The notes beneath the pieces were generated by a model. The model ran no database searches. It was not told where the DNA came from and saw only the letters and a program-made list of their open reading frames with translations. Position numbers and translations under genes: made by a program. This document shows positions 33,631 to 41,874 of a DNA stretch of 64,000 bases, one piece after another. The DNA is from Ruegeria sp. R14_0. GTDB taxonomy: Bacteria; Pseudomonadota; Alphaproteobacteria; Rhodobacterales; Rhodobacteraceae. The DNA lies in NCBI RefSeq assembly GCF_017743975.1, contig NZ_JAGHRC010000002.1:124001-188000 (forward strand). Direction: 5' to 3'. Numbering within the stretch: the stretch's first letter is position 1; the number at the start of each line of letters is the position of its first letter.

Positions 33631-36155
33631 GCCTTCGGCTGGCCGGGCGGCTGGCACGCCGGGAACTTCGGGGCGGTCTGCGAGGATTTCGCGTTTTTCT
33701 GGCCTGTCTGGCGCTTGGGGTAGCGGCAATCGCAGCAGTCGGCTCGGTCCGGCACGCCATACAGGCCGGCCTGACCGAAGAGGGCGCGGCCCTGCTGGGC
33801 GGTGACGCGCAGCTGGAGTTCACCTATCGCTTTGCAACCGATGAAGAACGCGCTTGGATGGACCAGACCGGGACTAATGTCTCAGAGGTGGTCGATTTCC
33901 GATCAATGGCCGTGGCCGGTCAGGGCGACCAGACGCAGCGGGCGCTGACGCAGGTCAAGTCGGTCGATGACGCTTATCCGCTGCTGGGCACTCCGGTTTT
34001 GGACCCTCAAATGACCCTGACGGCCGCACTTGGCGGGCAACAAGGTCTGCCCGGCGCGGTCATGGACCCGGCACTGATTGATAGGTTGGGCTTATCTGTC
34101 GGGGACCAGTTTGCGCTTGGGACGCAGGACTTCGTTCTGACAGCTGCCCTGATGCATGAACCCGACGGGGCCGCTGATGGATTTGGGCTCGGCCCTCGAA
34201 CGCTTGTTCGGACCCAGGATTTGCAAGCCTCCGGACTGTTGGCCCCCGGCACCTTGTTCTCCACAAAGTACCGCCTGACCCTTCCACAAGGCACCGATTT
34301 AGCAGGCCTGTCTATGGAAGCCCGCGAGAATTTCGAGGGCACTGGCATGCGTTGGACCGATGCGCGCAACGGCGCGCCAGGCATCGCCGAATTTGTCGGG
34401 CGGCTCAGCGCGTTTCTGGTGCTGGTGGGTTTGTCTGGTCTTGCGGTCGGTGGCATCGGCGTTTCAGCAGCTGTACGCGCCTACCTGTCCCAAAAGACCG
34501 AGACCATTGCGACTCTGCGCACGCTGGGTGCTGACAGAACGACGATTTTCCAAACCTACATGATCCAAATCGGCGTCCTTTCAGCAATCGGTATCCTGCT
34601 GGGTTTGGCTCTCGGTGGGCTGCTCCCCTTGCTTTTGGCCCCGGTGATCGAGGCTCGGTTGCCGGTCCCCGCTGTTTTCTCGCTGTATACCGCTCCGCTG
34701 GCCGAAGCCGCCCTATATGGCTTGCTAACGGCCTTCCTGTTCACACTCTGGCCCCTGGCGCGCACCGAAGACGTGCGCGCAGCGACCTTGTTTCGCGACG
34801 CGCTAACCTCGGCCCAAGCGCTCCCTCGGGGCGTTTACCTGACAGCCACCGGCCTTGGACTGGCTTTGCTCATCGCATCGGCAGCCTGGTTCAGCGGCTC
34901 GGCCCGGCTGACACTCTGGACTGCCGGAGGGCTGGTAGGCGCGCTCCTCCTTCTCTCGCTCGCCGCGTTCGCAGTGCGAAAGCTGGCCCGCGTCAGTGCC
35001 CCATCAGCGCGCGGGCGTCCGGCCTTACGCTGGGCGTTGTCCGCCATTTCCGACCCACGCGAGGGCGCCGCATCCGTGGTGTTGTCTCTGGGGCTGGGGC
35101 TTTCAGTGCTGGCTGCCGTAGGACAAATTGACGGCACGCTTCGCAACGCCATTTCAGGAAACCTTCCGGATGTCGCGCCGTCTTACTTCTTCGTCGATAT
35201 TCAAAAGGACCAGATGCCGGGATTTACCGAGCGGCTGACCTCGGACCCTGCCGTCAGCCGGATCGAAAGCGCGCCAATGCTGCGCGGGATCATCACGCAG
35301 ATCAACGGTCAGCCCGCGCGCGAGGTGGCAGGTGACCACTGGGTTCTGGATGGCGACCGCGGTGTGACCTATTCAGCGCAGCGCCCTGATAATGCACGCA
35401 TCATCTCGGGCGAGTGGTGGTCGGAGGACTATTCCGGCACGCCGCAAGTCAGTTTCGCCGCTGAAGAAGCCGAAGAGATGGGGCTAAAACTGGGCGACCA
35501 GTTGACGGTGAATATTCTGGGCCGGGACATCACTGCAGAGCTTACTTCGACACGCGAGGTCGACTTTTCGAACGCGGGGATGGGCTTCATCATGTCCATG
35601 AACCCAGCGGCCCTTGCCGGTGCGCCCCACAGCTTTATCGCGACGGTCTATGCCGAGGAAGACGCTGAAACCGCAATCCTGCGCGATCTGGCGGGGCAGT
35701 TCCCCAACATCACCGGGATCCGGGTTCGCGACGCGATAGACCGTGTCTCGGGCCTGTTGGCGGGCATCGCTGCCGCCACCTCCTATGGCGCGGGGATTTC
35801 TCTTCTGACGGGTTTTCTGGTGCTGATCGGTGCTGCAGCAGCGGGGGAACCTGCACGCCGCTATGAGGCTGCGGTTCTCAAAACGCTCGGAGCTGACCGG
35901 CGGCGCATCTTGTTCAGCTTTGCCTTGCGCGCCGTCCTGTTGGGCGCGGCCGCTGGTGGCGTAGCCCTGTTGACCGGCATCTTGGGCGGCTGGGCTGTAG
36001 CCACATACATCTTCGACACCAATTTCGCGGTGATCTGGCCGTCAGCCATTGGCATCGTTGTGGCCGGCGTCATCGTAACACTTGGTGCCGGACTGATCTT
36101 TGCCTTGCGTCCCCTGGCCGTTCGCCCGGCCCGCATTCTGCGCGCCAGCGATTAA
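33627..36155 (+). CDS. ABC transporter permease (YbbP-like, FtsX/MacB domains)
   Basis: An 842-residue inner-membrane protein with two FtsX-type domains. An N-terminal segment (FLACLALGVAAIAAVGSV) leads to a periplasmic region. Membrane clusters lie at about residues 255-440 and 475-500. After a second periplasmic region, three C-terminal segments (from about residue 710) end in ALRPLAVRPARILRASD, the usual terminus of YbbP proteins. The ATGA overlap with the ATPase gene shows coupling. Its physical pairing with the TesA gene suggests a role in envelope lipid handling, as proposed for YbbAP. It converges with the Rrf2 gene, overlapping by 4 bp. Confidence 0.9.
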   Translation: MSLRLAGRLARRELRGGLRGFRVFLACLALGVAAIAAVGSVRHAIQAGLTEEGAALLGGDAQLEFTYRFATDEERAWMDQTGTNVSEVVDFRSMAVAGQGDQTQRALTQVKSVDDAYPLLGTPVLDPQMTLTAALGGQQGLPGAVMDPALIDRLGLSVGDQFALGTQDFVLTAALMHEPDGAADGFGLGPRTLVRTQDLQASGLLAPGTLFSTKYRLTLPQGTDLAGLSMEARENFEGTGMRWTDARNGAPGIAEFVGRLSAFLVLVGLSGLAVGGIGVSAAVRAYLSQKTETIATLRTLGADRTTIFQTYMIQIGVLSAIGILLGLALGGLLPLLLAPVIEARLPVPAVFSLYTAPLAEAALYGLLTAFLFTLWPLARTEDVRAATLFRDALTSAQALPRGVYLTATGLGLALLIASAAWFSGSARLTLWTAGGLVGALLLLSLAAFAVRKLARVSAPSARGRPALRWALSAISDPREGAASVVLSLGLGLSVLAAVGQIDGTLRNAISGNLPDVAPSYFFVDIQKDQMPGFTERLTSDPAVSRIESAPMLRGIITQINGQPAREVAGDHWVLDGDRGVTYSAQRPDNARIISGEWWSEDYSGTPQVSFAAEEAEEMGLKLGDQLTVNILGRDITAELTSTREVDFSNAGMGFIMSMNPAALAGAPHSFIATVYAEEDAETAILRDLAGQFPNITGIRVRDAIDRVSGLLAGIAAATSYGAGISLLTGFLVLIGAAAAGEPARRYEAAVLKTLGADRRRILFSFALRAVLLGAAAGGVALLTGILGGWAVATYIFDTNFAVIWPSAIGIVVAGVIVTLGAGLIFALRPLAVRPARILRASD

Positions 36156-36604
36156 CCGACGCGCGCGCAAGCCACAGGTTGCAGGATCTGAAGCAACTTA
36201 TCATTGTCACATACCAGGGCATCCAAAGTGATATCGTCCAGCGAGGCATAGAACACCTCGGCCGCGTCCTGCAGCGCAAGGCGTAACCGGCAGGCGTCGG
36301 TTAGCGGACATGTGTTGTCAGCATCCGCAAAACACTCAGCCAACGGCAGGTTGCCTTCAACATCGCGAAACACCGATCCGATGCGGATCTGACTGGCGGG
36401 CCGCGCCAGCATCATACCGCCGTTGCGCCCACGCTGGGTACTGAGATAGTCCAGCTGGCTCAGTTGATTGATCACCTGCGCCAAGTGATTTTCCGAGATA
36501 TTGCACACTTCGGCGATCTCGGACTTGGTGACCAGCCTGTCCTGATGAGCCGCACAATACATCAGCAGGCGCACCGCTATGTTCGTCCGTTTGGTAATCC
36601 GCAT
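36152..36604 (-). CDS. Rrf2-family Fe-S regulator (NsrR/RirA-like)
   Basis: A 150-residue winged-helix regulator. The DNA-binding part includes KSEIAEVCNISENHLAQVINQLS and the wing RGRNGGMMLARP. Three cysteines at 91, 99 and 105 (ECFADADNTCPLTDAC) should hold an iron-sulfur cluster; their positions and spacing equal those of rhizobial RirA, an iron regulator. The recognition helix reads more like the nitric-oxide sensor NsrR. It is therefore not assigned to one subfamily. The ATG at 36604 has GGAGG at a 5-nt spacing. An FNR-type box is centred about 63 bp upstream, the same geometry as the universal stress gene. Confidence 0.9.
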   Translation of the reverse strand: MRITKRTNIAVRLLMYCAAHQDRLVTKSEIAEVCNISENHLAQVINQLSQLDYLSTQRGRNGGMMLARPASQIRIGSVFRDVEGNLPLAECFADADNTCPLTDACRLRLALQDAAEVFYASLDDITLDALVCDNDKLLQILQPVACARVG

Positions 36605-36660
36605 CGTGACCTCCCAAAATTCCAGATGCGACCTTATTGCATGTCCGGCAAAAAACCGGT

Positions 36661-36674
36661 TTGACATACATCAA
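36661..36674. promoter_or_regulatory. FNR/FnrL-type box between the Rrf2 gene and the divergent cyclotransferase-like gene
   Basis: TTGACATACATCAA matches TTGAT-N4-ATCAA at 9 of 10 positions. The centre is about 63 bp from the Rrf2 ATG, as expected for a class II site with a leader near 22 nt. It is 32 bp from the divergent ATG, so it could repress that gene while activating the regulator. Confidence 0.6.
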
Positions 36675-36699
36675 TCGTCACGAAAGGACGCTGAGGCTG

Positions 36700-37269
36700 A
36701 TGGCAGACCCTTATTTCTTTGGCTACGGCAGCCTTGTAAACCTGTCGACGCATGATTTTCCCGACCCGCGACCGGCCCGCCTGAAGGGGTGGCGGCGCGC
36801 CTGGAGGCACACGGATCTGCGCCCGGTCGCCTTTCTGACAGCGGTTCCTGATGCTGGTTCCGAGATTGAGGGCATGATCGCACACGTTCCCAAAAACGAC
36901 TGGGCCGCGCTGGATGAAAGGGAATGGGCCTATGACCGGGTGCCTGCGACCCGATCCATCACTCATCCGTTGAAACATGAGGTCGAGATTGCGGTCTACG
37001 CCGTGCCGCACGACAAGCACAATGCACCAAGCAATCAGCACCCCCTGCTACTCAGTTACATAGACGTCGTGGTTCAGGGGTATCTGCGCGCGTTTGGGGA
37101 AGAGGGCGCGGATCGGTTTTTTGATACCACCGACGGTTGGGACGCACCAATCTTGAACGACAGGGCAGAGCCCCGATATCCACGCCACCAGCAATTGAAG
37201 CCCACCGAGACGGAATTTGTGGATGACCGCCTCGGCCGTATCGCGGCGCGGATTGTGCAAACCGCATAG
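36700..37269 (+). CDS. Gamma-glutamylcyclotransferase-like protein
   Basis: A 189-residue protein of the GGCT-like (BtrG/AIG2-related) fold. It opens with FFGYGSLVN, the substrate-binding YGSL motif at about 6-9. The predicted catalytic glutamate is in ALDEREWAYDRV near residue 76. The C-terminal part (YIDVVVQGYLRAFG) is longer than in minimal family members. Gamma-glutamyl amine or peptide turnover is typical, but the substrate is unknown. The ATG at 36700 is chosen because YGSL follows closely; the longer frame crosses the FNR-type site. A bidirectional terminator follows. Confidence 0.82.
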   Translation: MADPYFFGYGSLVNLSTHDFPDPRPARLKGWRRAWRHTDLRPVAFLTAVPDAGSEIEGMIAHVPKNDWAALDEREWAYDRVPATRSITHPLKHEVEIAVYAVPHDKHNAPSNQHPLLLSYIDVVVQGYLRAFGEEGADRFFDTTDGWDAPILNDRAEPRYPRHQQLKPTETEFVDDRLGRIAARIVQTA

Positions 37270-37271
37270 AA

Positions 37272-37299
37272 AAAGGCGGGACCGCTAGATCCCGCCTTT
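37272..37299. terminator. Bidirectional terminator between the cyclotransferase-like gene and gltX
   Basis: AAAGGCGGGA and TCCCGCCTTT form a 10-bp stem with an 8-nt loop, between two convergent stops. A-rich and T-rich flanks lie on the two sides, so it can end transcripts from either side. Confidence 0.9.
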
Positions 37300-37321
37300 C
37301 CGAGTTCATTTCCTGAAACGA

Positions 37322-38647
37322 TCATGCCTTGGCGCGGATCACCTGCAACAGCGGCAGCAGTGCGGCCATCTCGGGCCCACGCTCCATCCCTGTCAGCGCC
37401 TTGCGCAACGGCATAAACAGGCCTTTGCCTTTGCGGCCCGTGGCTTCCTTGACCGCGCTGGTCCATTTGCCCCATGTCTCACCATCAAAGGGACCTTCGG
37501 GCAGAAGGGCGATGGCCTCGGCGATAAAGTCGCGATCCTCATCCGCAATTAGCGGCTCGGCCCCATCACGGCACAGCTCCCACCAGCCTTTGAGGTCGGC
37601 CAGAGTGGTGATGTTCTCGCGCGCCATTGCCCAAAACGGCTCGGCCAGATCAGCGGGCACGCCAGCTTCTGCCACAGCATCGGCAACATCGGCCAGCGGC
37701 AGCGACTGCAAGTGCTTTGCGGTCAGCGGGAACAGATCCTGTACATCAAACTTTGTAGGAGCAGCACCGAACCGGCCAATGTCGAACCCTTCAATCAACT
37801 CGGCCATGTCCGAGCGCAGCTCGACCGGATCAGACGAACCCAAACGCGCCATCAAGCTCAGCAGAGCCATCGGTTGGACGCCTTGCTCGCGCAAATCACG
37901 TAGCGCGAGCGTGCCCAGACGTTTCGACAGCGCCTCGCCTTGCGGGCCGGTCAGCAGCGAATGGTGGGCAAAGCGCGGGCAAGTGCCGCCCAGCGCCTCA
38001 ATGATCTGAATCTGGGTCGCGGTATTGGTCACGTGATCCGAGCCACGCACCACGTCCGTCACACCCATCTCGGTGTCATCGACCACGGACGCAATCGTGT
38101 ATAGAACCTGGCCATCACCGCGGATCAGCACCGGGTCCGAAACCGATGACGCGTCAATCGAGATATCGCCCAGAATGCCGTCATTCCACTCGATCCGCTC
38201 GTGATCCAGCTTGAAACGCCAGACGCCGTTACCACGTTCGGCGCGCAGCGCCTCTTTCTCGGCATCGCTGAGGTTCAACGCGGCGCGGTCATAGACCGGC
38301 GGCTTGCCCATGTTCAGTTGCTTCTTGCGCTTCAGGTCCAGCTCGGTCGGCGTCTCGAACGCCTCATAAAACCGGCCCATCTCGCGTAGTTTGTCTGCGG
38401 CTTCGGCATAGCGGTCCAGGCGATCCGACTGACGCTCAATCCGGTCCCAGTGCAGGCCCAGCCATTCCAAGTCCTGCTTGATGGCATCGACATATTCTTC
38501 CTTCGACCGCTCGGGGTCAGTGTCGTCGATACGCAGGATGAACGTCCCGCCAGCTTTGCGGGCGATCAGGTAGTTCATCAGGGCGGTACGCAGGTTGCCC
38601 ACATGGATGTAACCGGTGGGCGACGGGGCAAATCGGGTGGTGGTCAT
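37322..38647 (-). CDS. gltX: Glutamyl-tRNA synthetase
   Basis: A 441-residue class I synthetase. The HIGH-equivalent is in RFAPSPTGYIHVGNLRTAL, and RIDDTDPERS is the family's second block. The KMSKS loop reads EALSKRLG. It is on the short side for GluRS and lacks a zinc-cysteine cluster in the acceptor-binding region. Many alphaproteobacteria carry two GluRS genes; whether this is the canonical or second copy cannot be decided here. The helical anticodon-binding C terminus is present to ITTLADLKGWWE and beyond. A 240-bp gap upstream has no clear element. Confidence 0.93.
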   Translation of the reverse strand: MTTTRFAPSPTGYIHVGNLRTALMNYLIARKAGGTFILRIDDTDPERSKEEYVDAIKQDLEWLGLHWDRIERQSDRLDRYAEAADKLREMGRFYEAFETPTELDLKRKKQLNMGKPPVYDRAALNLSDAEKEALRAERGNGVWRFKLDHERIEWNDGILGDISIDASSVSDPVLIRGDGQVLYTIASVVDDTEMGVTDVVRGSDHVTNTATQIQIIEALGGTCPRFAHHSLLTGPQGEALSKRLGTLALRDLREQGVQPMALLSLMARLGSSDPVELRSDMAELIEGFDIGRFGAAPTKFDVQDLFPLTAKHLQSLPLADVADAVAEAGVPADLAEPFWAMARENITTLADLKGWWELCRDGAEPLIADEDRDFIAEAIALLPEGPFDGETWGKWTSAVKEATGRKGKGLFMPLRKALTGMERGPEMAALLPLLQVIRAKA

Positions 38648-38888
38648 AGGTGTCTCCTGTTGGCGCGGCTCTTGTCACAGGATGGCGCAATTGTCCAGCA
38701 AAGGCGTTTTGGGTGGAAAGGGTCGGATCGAGCGAGTGCCCGGCAACGGCTCGGCTGGCAAATCCCGACCTAAACAAAAATTAACACGTAATGTTCATCC
38801 ATGCAGCCCATCTTACACGTGTATAAACTGGCAACAGACTCACGCAGACCTAGACTTACCAAATGGTGTTCTGACAGGGAGAACCAAA

Positions 38889-39821
38889 ATGACCATCAAA
38901 ATGACACGCCGCGCAGCACTTGGAAGTGCAGCCGCCTTGCCTTTCGCCGCAGCAGCAACACCGGTTCTGGCAGCCGGGGCTGAGACCAAGGCAAATTCGA
39001 CCATCGCCAAGTCTTTCGCGCTGGGTGATTTCACCGTCACCACTCTGCTGGACGGCAGCTTGCCGCGTGACGGTGCGCAGGAGATCTTTGGCGGCGGCGC
39101 TTCGGACGAAGACTTTGCCAAAGTCTCGGCAGACAATTTCATTTCGCCAGACGTGGCGCAATTCTTCTTCACACCAACGCTGGTCAACACCGGATCCGAG
39201 CTGGTTCTGTTTGACACCGGCCTCGGCCAAGGCGGTATTCAGGCCGCGCTTGCAGATGCAGGTGTCACACCGGACCAGATCGACGTCGTGGTACTCACCC
39301 ATATGCACCCCGACCATATCGGCGGCATGACAACCAATGATGCGCCGACCTTTGCGAACGCGCGTTACGTTACTGCGTCACCCGAATATGACTTCTGGTC
39401 CGCGCAGGACGCCGGCAATCGTGTTGGCGATCTGGTCGCCGCCAAAGTGACGCCGCTGGCCGAGAAGATGACATTCCTTGAAGACGGCGGCGAAGTTGCG
39501 TCAGGCATCACAGCTGTCGCGGCCTATGGTCATACGCCGGGCCACACGGTCTATCACCTGGAAAGCAACGGGCAGCGGCTGGTTCTGACCGCCGATCTGG
39601 CCAATCACTATGTCTGGTCCTTCGCCCACCCCGAATGGGAAGTGCGCTTTGATATGGACAAAGCCGCCGCAACTGCAGCGCGCCGCAATGTGCTGGGTAT
39701 GCTGGCCGCCGACAAGGTTCCGATGATCGGGTATCACATGCCGTTCCCGGCGGCCGGGTATGTAGAGACCCGTGGCGATGGTTTCCGCTTTGTCCCGGTC
39801 AGCTATCAGATGATGGGCTAG
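38889..39821 (+). CDS. Tat-exported metallo-beta-lactamase-fold hydrolase
   Basis: A 310-residue enzyme. The signal TRRAALGSAAALPFAAAATP has twin arginines. The zinc site is visible as THMHPDHIGG (H138, H140, D142, H143), AYGHTPGHTVYH supplies the next histidine near residue 219, and MIGYHMPFP near the end supplies the last one. These are typical of the MBL-fold hydrolases close to AHL-lactonase and methyl-parathion hydrolase types; the substrate is not known. GGGAGA stands 6 nt before the ATG at 38889. The 240 bp upstream contain an ACACGTGT palindrome at about 38814. It is convergent with the FAD gene. Confidence 0.9.
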   Translation: MTIKMTRRAALGSAAALPFAAAATPVLAAGAETKANSTIAKSFALGDFTVTTLLDGSLPRDGAQEIFGGGASDEDFAKVSADNFISPDVAQFFFTPTLVNTGSELVLFDTGLGQGGIQAALADAGVTPDQIDVVVLTHMHPDHIGGMTTNDAPTFANARYVTASPEYDFWSAQDAGNRVGDLVAAKVTPLAEKMTFLEDGGEVASGITAVAAYGHTPGHTVYHLESNGQRLVLTADLANHYVWSFAHPEWEVRFDMDKAAATAARRNVLGMLAADKVPMIGYHMPFPAAGYVETRGDGFRFVPVSYQMMG

Positions 39822-39825
39822 CGCC

Positions 39826-41154
39826 TCAGTAACCCGCGTCCGGCCGCACTTTCGACCCATCCGAGAATCGGGACAGTCGAAAGGCGGCCGGATCGACACA
39901 CGGATCAGTCTCGCACACTAGATCGGCCATCAATCGCCCCGCCCCGGGTCCGATACCAAAGCCGTGACCTGAGAACCCGGTTGCGATGAACATCCCCAAA
40001 ATCTCGTCGACCGCCGAGATGGCCGGAACCGCGTCCGGCGTGACGTCGATCATTCCAGCCCAACTTTGCACGATCTCGGCCTGCTCCAAGGCCGGGAACC
40101 CCTTGCGCGCGTGGGTCCAAGCCCGTCTCAAAGCCCTGGCGGAGGGCTCTGGGTCCAAAACGCGGCAATGTTCGAATGGGGTGACGTCTGTCGGCAACCA
40201 TGATCGGTCCTGTCCGGCCTCAATCGACCAGCGCTTGGATAGGCGGAAGCCCAAGGACCTCCATTCCTGCCGAAACGCGGGCAAAAACTGCCGTGCAAGC
40301 CGGAAGCTGTCTGGCACAATGTCCACCGTGTTCTCATGTCCGGAAGCAATCGTATAGCCGCCATCGGCCCTTTTTCGTATGGCAAAATCGTTCGACCACA
40401 GGGCGGTTTCCGGTCCTTGCACTGGCGACGTACGCAGAACCGTGTTGAGGACCTTGAGCTGTGGCAAATCTATCCCTGCGTTTCCGGCGAACAAGCGAGA
40501 CCATGCGCCCCCCGCCAGCACGACACGCGTGCAAGAGACCCGGCCGCGTTCGGTAAAGACACCTGTGATTAGACCGTTTTGAACATCGACGCTGCGCACA
40601 GCGCAATTGGTCATCACGTACGCACCTTTGTCACGCGCCGCTTCGGCGATGGCCGGAGTTGCCCATTGTGGCTCGGCCCGTCCATCCCACGGCATGTGCA
40701 AAGCGGACTTCAGACCGGTTTGGTTGCCAGGCAACAGGTTGCCCAATGCAGCACCCGAAATCATCTGCGCACCGGTTTGCATGCCCTCGACATTGCGCAT
40801 CCAGCGCTCAAGATTGTCCTGATCGCGCGCGCCTGACGCGCCGAACAGAATACCGGACCGTGTGAACCCGGTTTTGCGACCAATGCGCTGGTCGAGGTCC
40901 TGCCAGACTCTATGCGCTTCGATCATCAGCGGAATTTCACGGGGGTCTCGCAGTCCCAAGCGCACCCAACCCCAGTTTCTGGAACTCTGCTCGCCCGCGA
41001 TCTGACCCTTTTCGCATAGCAGAACCGATGCGCCCCGCTCGGACAGCTCCAAAGCCGTCGAAGCACCAATAATTCCCCCGCCTATGACGACGACGTCCAC
41101 TGCTTTGGGCAGATGCAGGTCAGGTTCTACGGGGGTTGGCTTTGGGCCAGGCAT
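39826..41154 (-). CDS. FAD-dependent oxidoreductase (D-amino acid oxidase/DAO family)
   Basis: A 442-residue soluble flavoprotein. The dinucleotide-binding motif VVVIGGGIIGASTALELSER begins at about residue 21 and continues to the acidic residue in CEKG. SSRNWGWVR follows the FAD contact region, and the C terminus has IATGFSGHGFGIGPGAGRLM, the FAD-sealing motif of the family. Candidate reactions are oxidation of N-methyl or D-amino acids, or of opines. Neighbours give no clue: the next genes are a small hypothetical and nadE. No partner subunit is adjacent. Confidence 0.88.
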   Translation of the reverse strand: MPGPKPTPVEPDLHLPKAVDVVVIGGGIIGASTALELSERGASVLLCEKGQIAGEQSSRNWGWVRLGLRDPREIPLMIEAHRVWQDLDQRIGRKTGFTRSGILFGASGARDQDNLERWMRNVEGMQTGAQMISGAALGNLLPGNQTGLKSALHMPWDGRAEPQWATPAIAEAARDKGAYVMTNCAVRSVDVQNGLITGVFTERGRVSCTRVVLAGGAWSRLFAGNAGIDLPQLKVLNTVLRTSPVQGPETALWSNDFAIRKRADGGYTIASGHENTVDIVPDSFRLARQFLPAFRQEWRSLGFRLSKRWSIEAGQDRSWLPTDVTPFEHCRVLDPEPSARALRRAWTHARKGFPALEQAEIVQSWAGMIDVTPDAVPAISAVDEILGMFIATGFSGHGFGIGPGAGRLMADLVCETDPCVDPAAFRLSRFSDGSKVRPDAGY

Positions 41155-41308
41155 CTGCCGCTCTTACTTCATTGCTTGGACCGCAATGAATGCGTGGTAT
41201 CCGCCCTTAAGCAACACGTCTCAGGGCGTGCAGATCACAATTTTCAAAACATGTGTCCGTAGTGCCAGATTGATCCCTGGCACTATTCTCTTTCACCTGA
41301 TCAGACGG

Positions 41309-41593
41309 TCAGGCAGCCCCGCAAAGCTCGGCCCATTTCTGGCGCAGTGTCGCGGCCAGTCCGGCCCCTTGGGCAGACGTTTCTTCGTTCATGCTTTCCT
41401 GAGAAGGCAACTCAGGCAGACCCGCAGCAGTCGGGGGTTCGTCCTGCGGCGCTGGCTGCGGGGTCGGCTGTTCAGCCTCCAGCAGATCGGCAATCGCAGA
41501 ATCGAGTTTGCCTTCGTTCAGTTCGTGTCCCTCGGACTCCATGGTTTTCCACGGCAATGGCGAGTGGAGAGACCTGTCGTATTGCTCACGCAT
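41309..41593 (-). CDS. Small hypothetical protein, low complexity
   Basis: Not recognised. The 94-residue acidic protein has an N-terminal segment with DRSLHSPLPWKTM, a helix ELNEGKLDSAIADLLEAEQ, a Pro/Gln-rich linker and a C-terminal helix GLAATLRQKWAELCG. There is no signal or membrane segment. The 281-bp gap upstream is AT-rich compared with the rest of the window; a 42-codon open frame there is not convincing. Composition and amphipathic helices make it a likely real gene, without assignable function. Confidence 0.55.
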   Translation of the reverse strand: MREQYDRSLHSPLPWKTMESEGHELNEGKLDSAIADLLEAEQPTPQPAPQDEPPTAAGLPELPSQESMNEETSAQGAGLAATLRQKWAELCGAA

Positions 41594-41874
41594 ATTTACA
41601 CCAAATCGTTAACACAGACACCCAGTTAATGACGCGTCACACAAACAGCCCGACCGAAATAACGAGCTAAACTTAAATGCGCCGCATCTGCCCCACTTGA
41701 GGCGGCAATTAAGCTAAAATGTGGCAGAAAAATGTCGTGTTTTCAAGAGTGTTGGGCACCATTGTGCAAATCAAACCAGTCGCTGTTCCCGCATCGGATA
41801 CAATGCGAGAAAGTCGTGTTGATTGTTGGGTTTTTGAAACTGTTTAGCCGCGCCAAAATTCGGGCGGAGTCGAC

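Noticed and set aside
41719-41847. 42-codon plus-strand frame in the AT-rich gap before nadE
   Set aside because: There is no ribosome-binding site, no recognisable feature, and the AT-rich context makes a frame of this size easy by chance.
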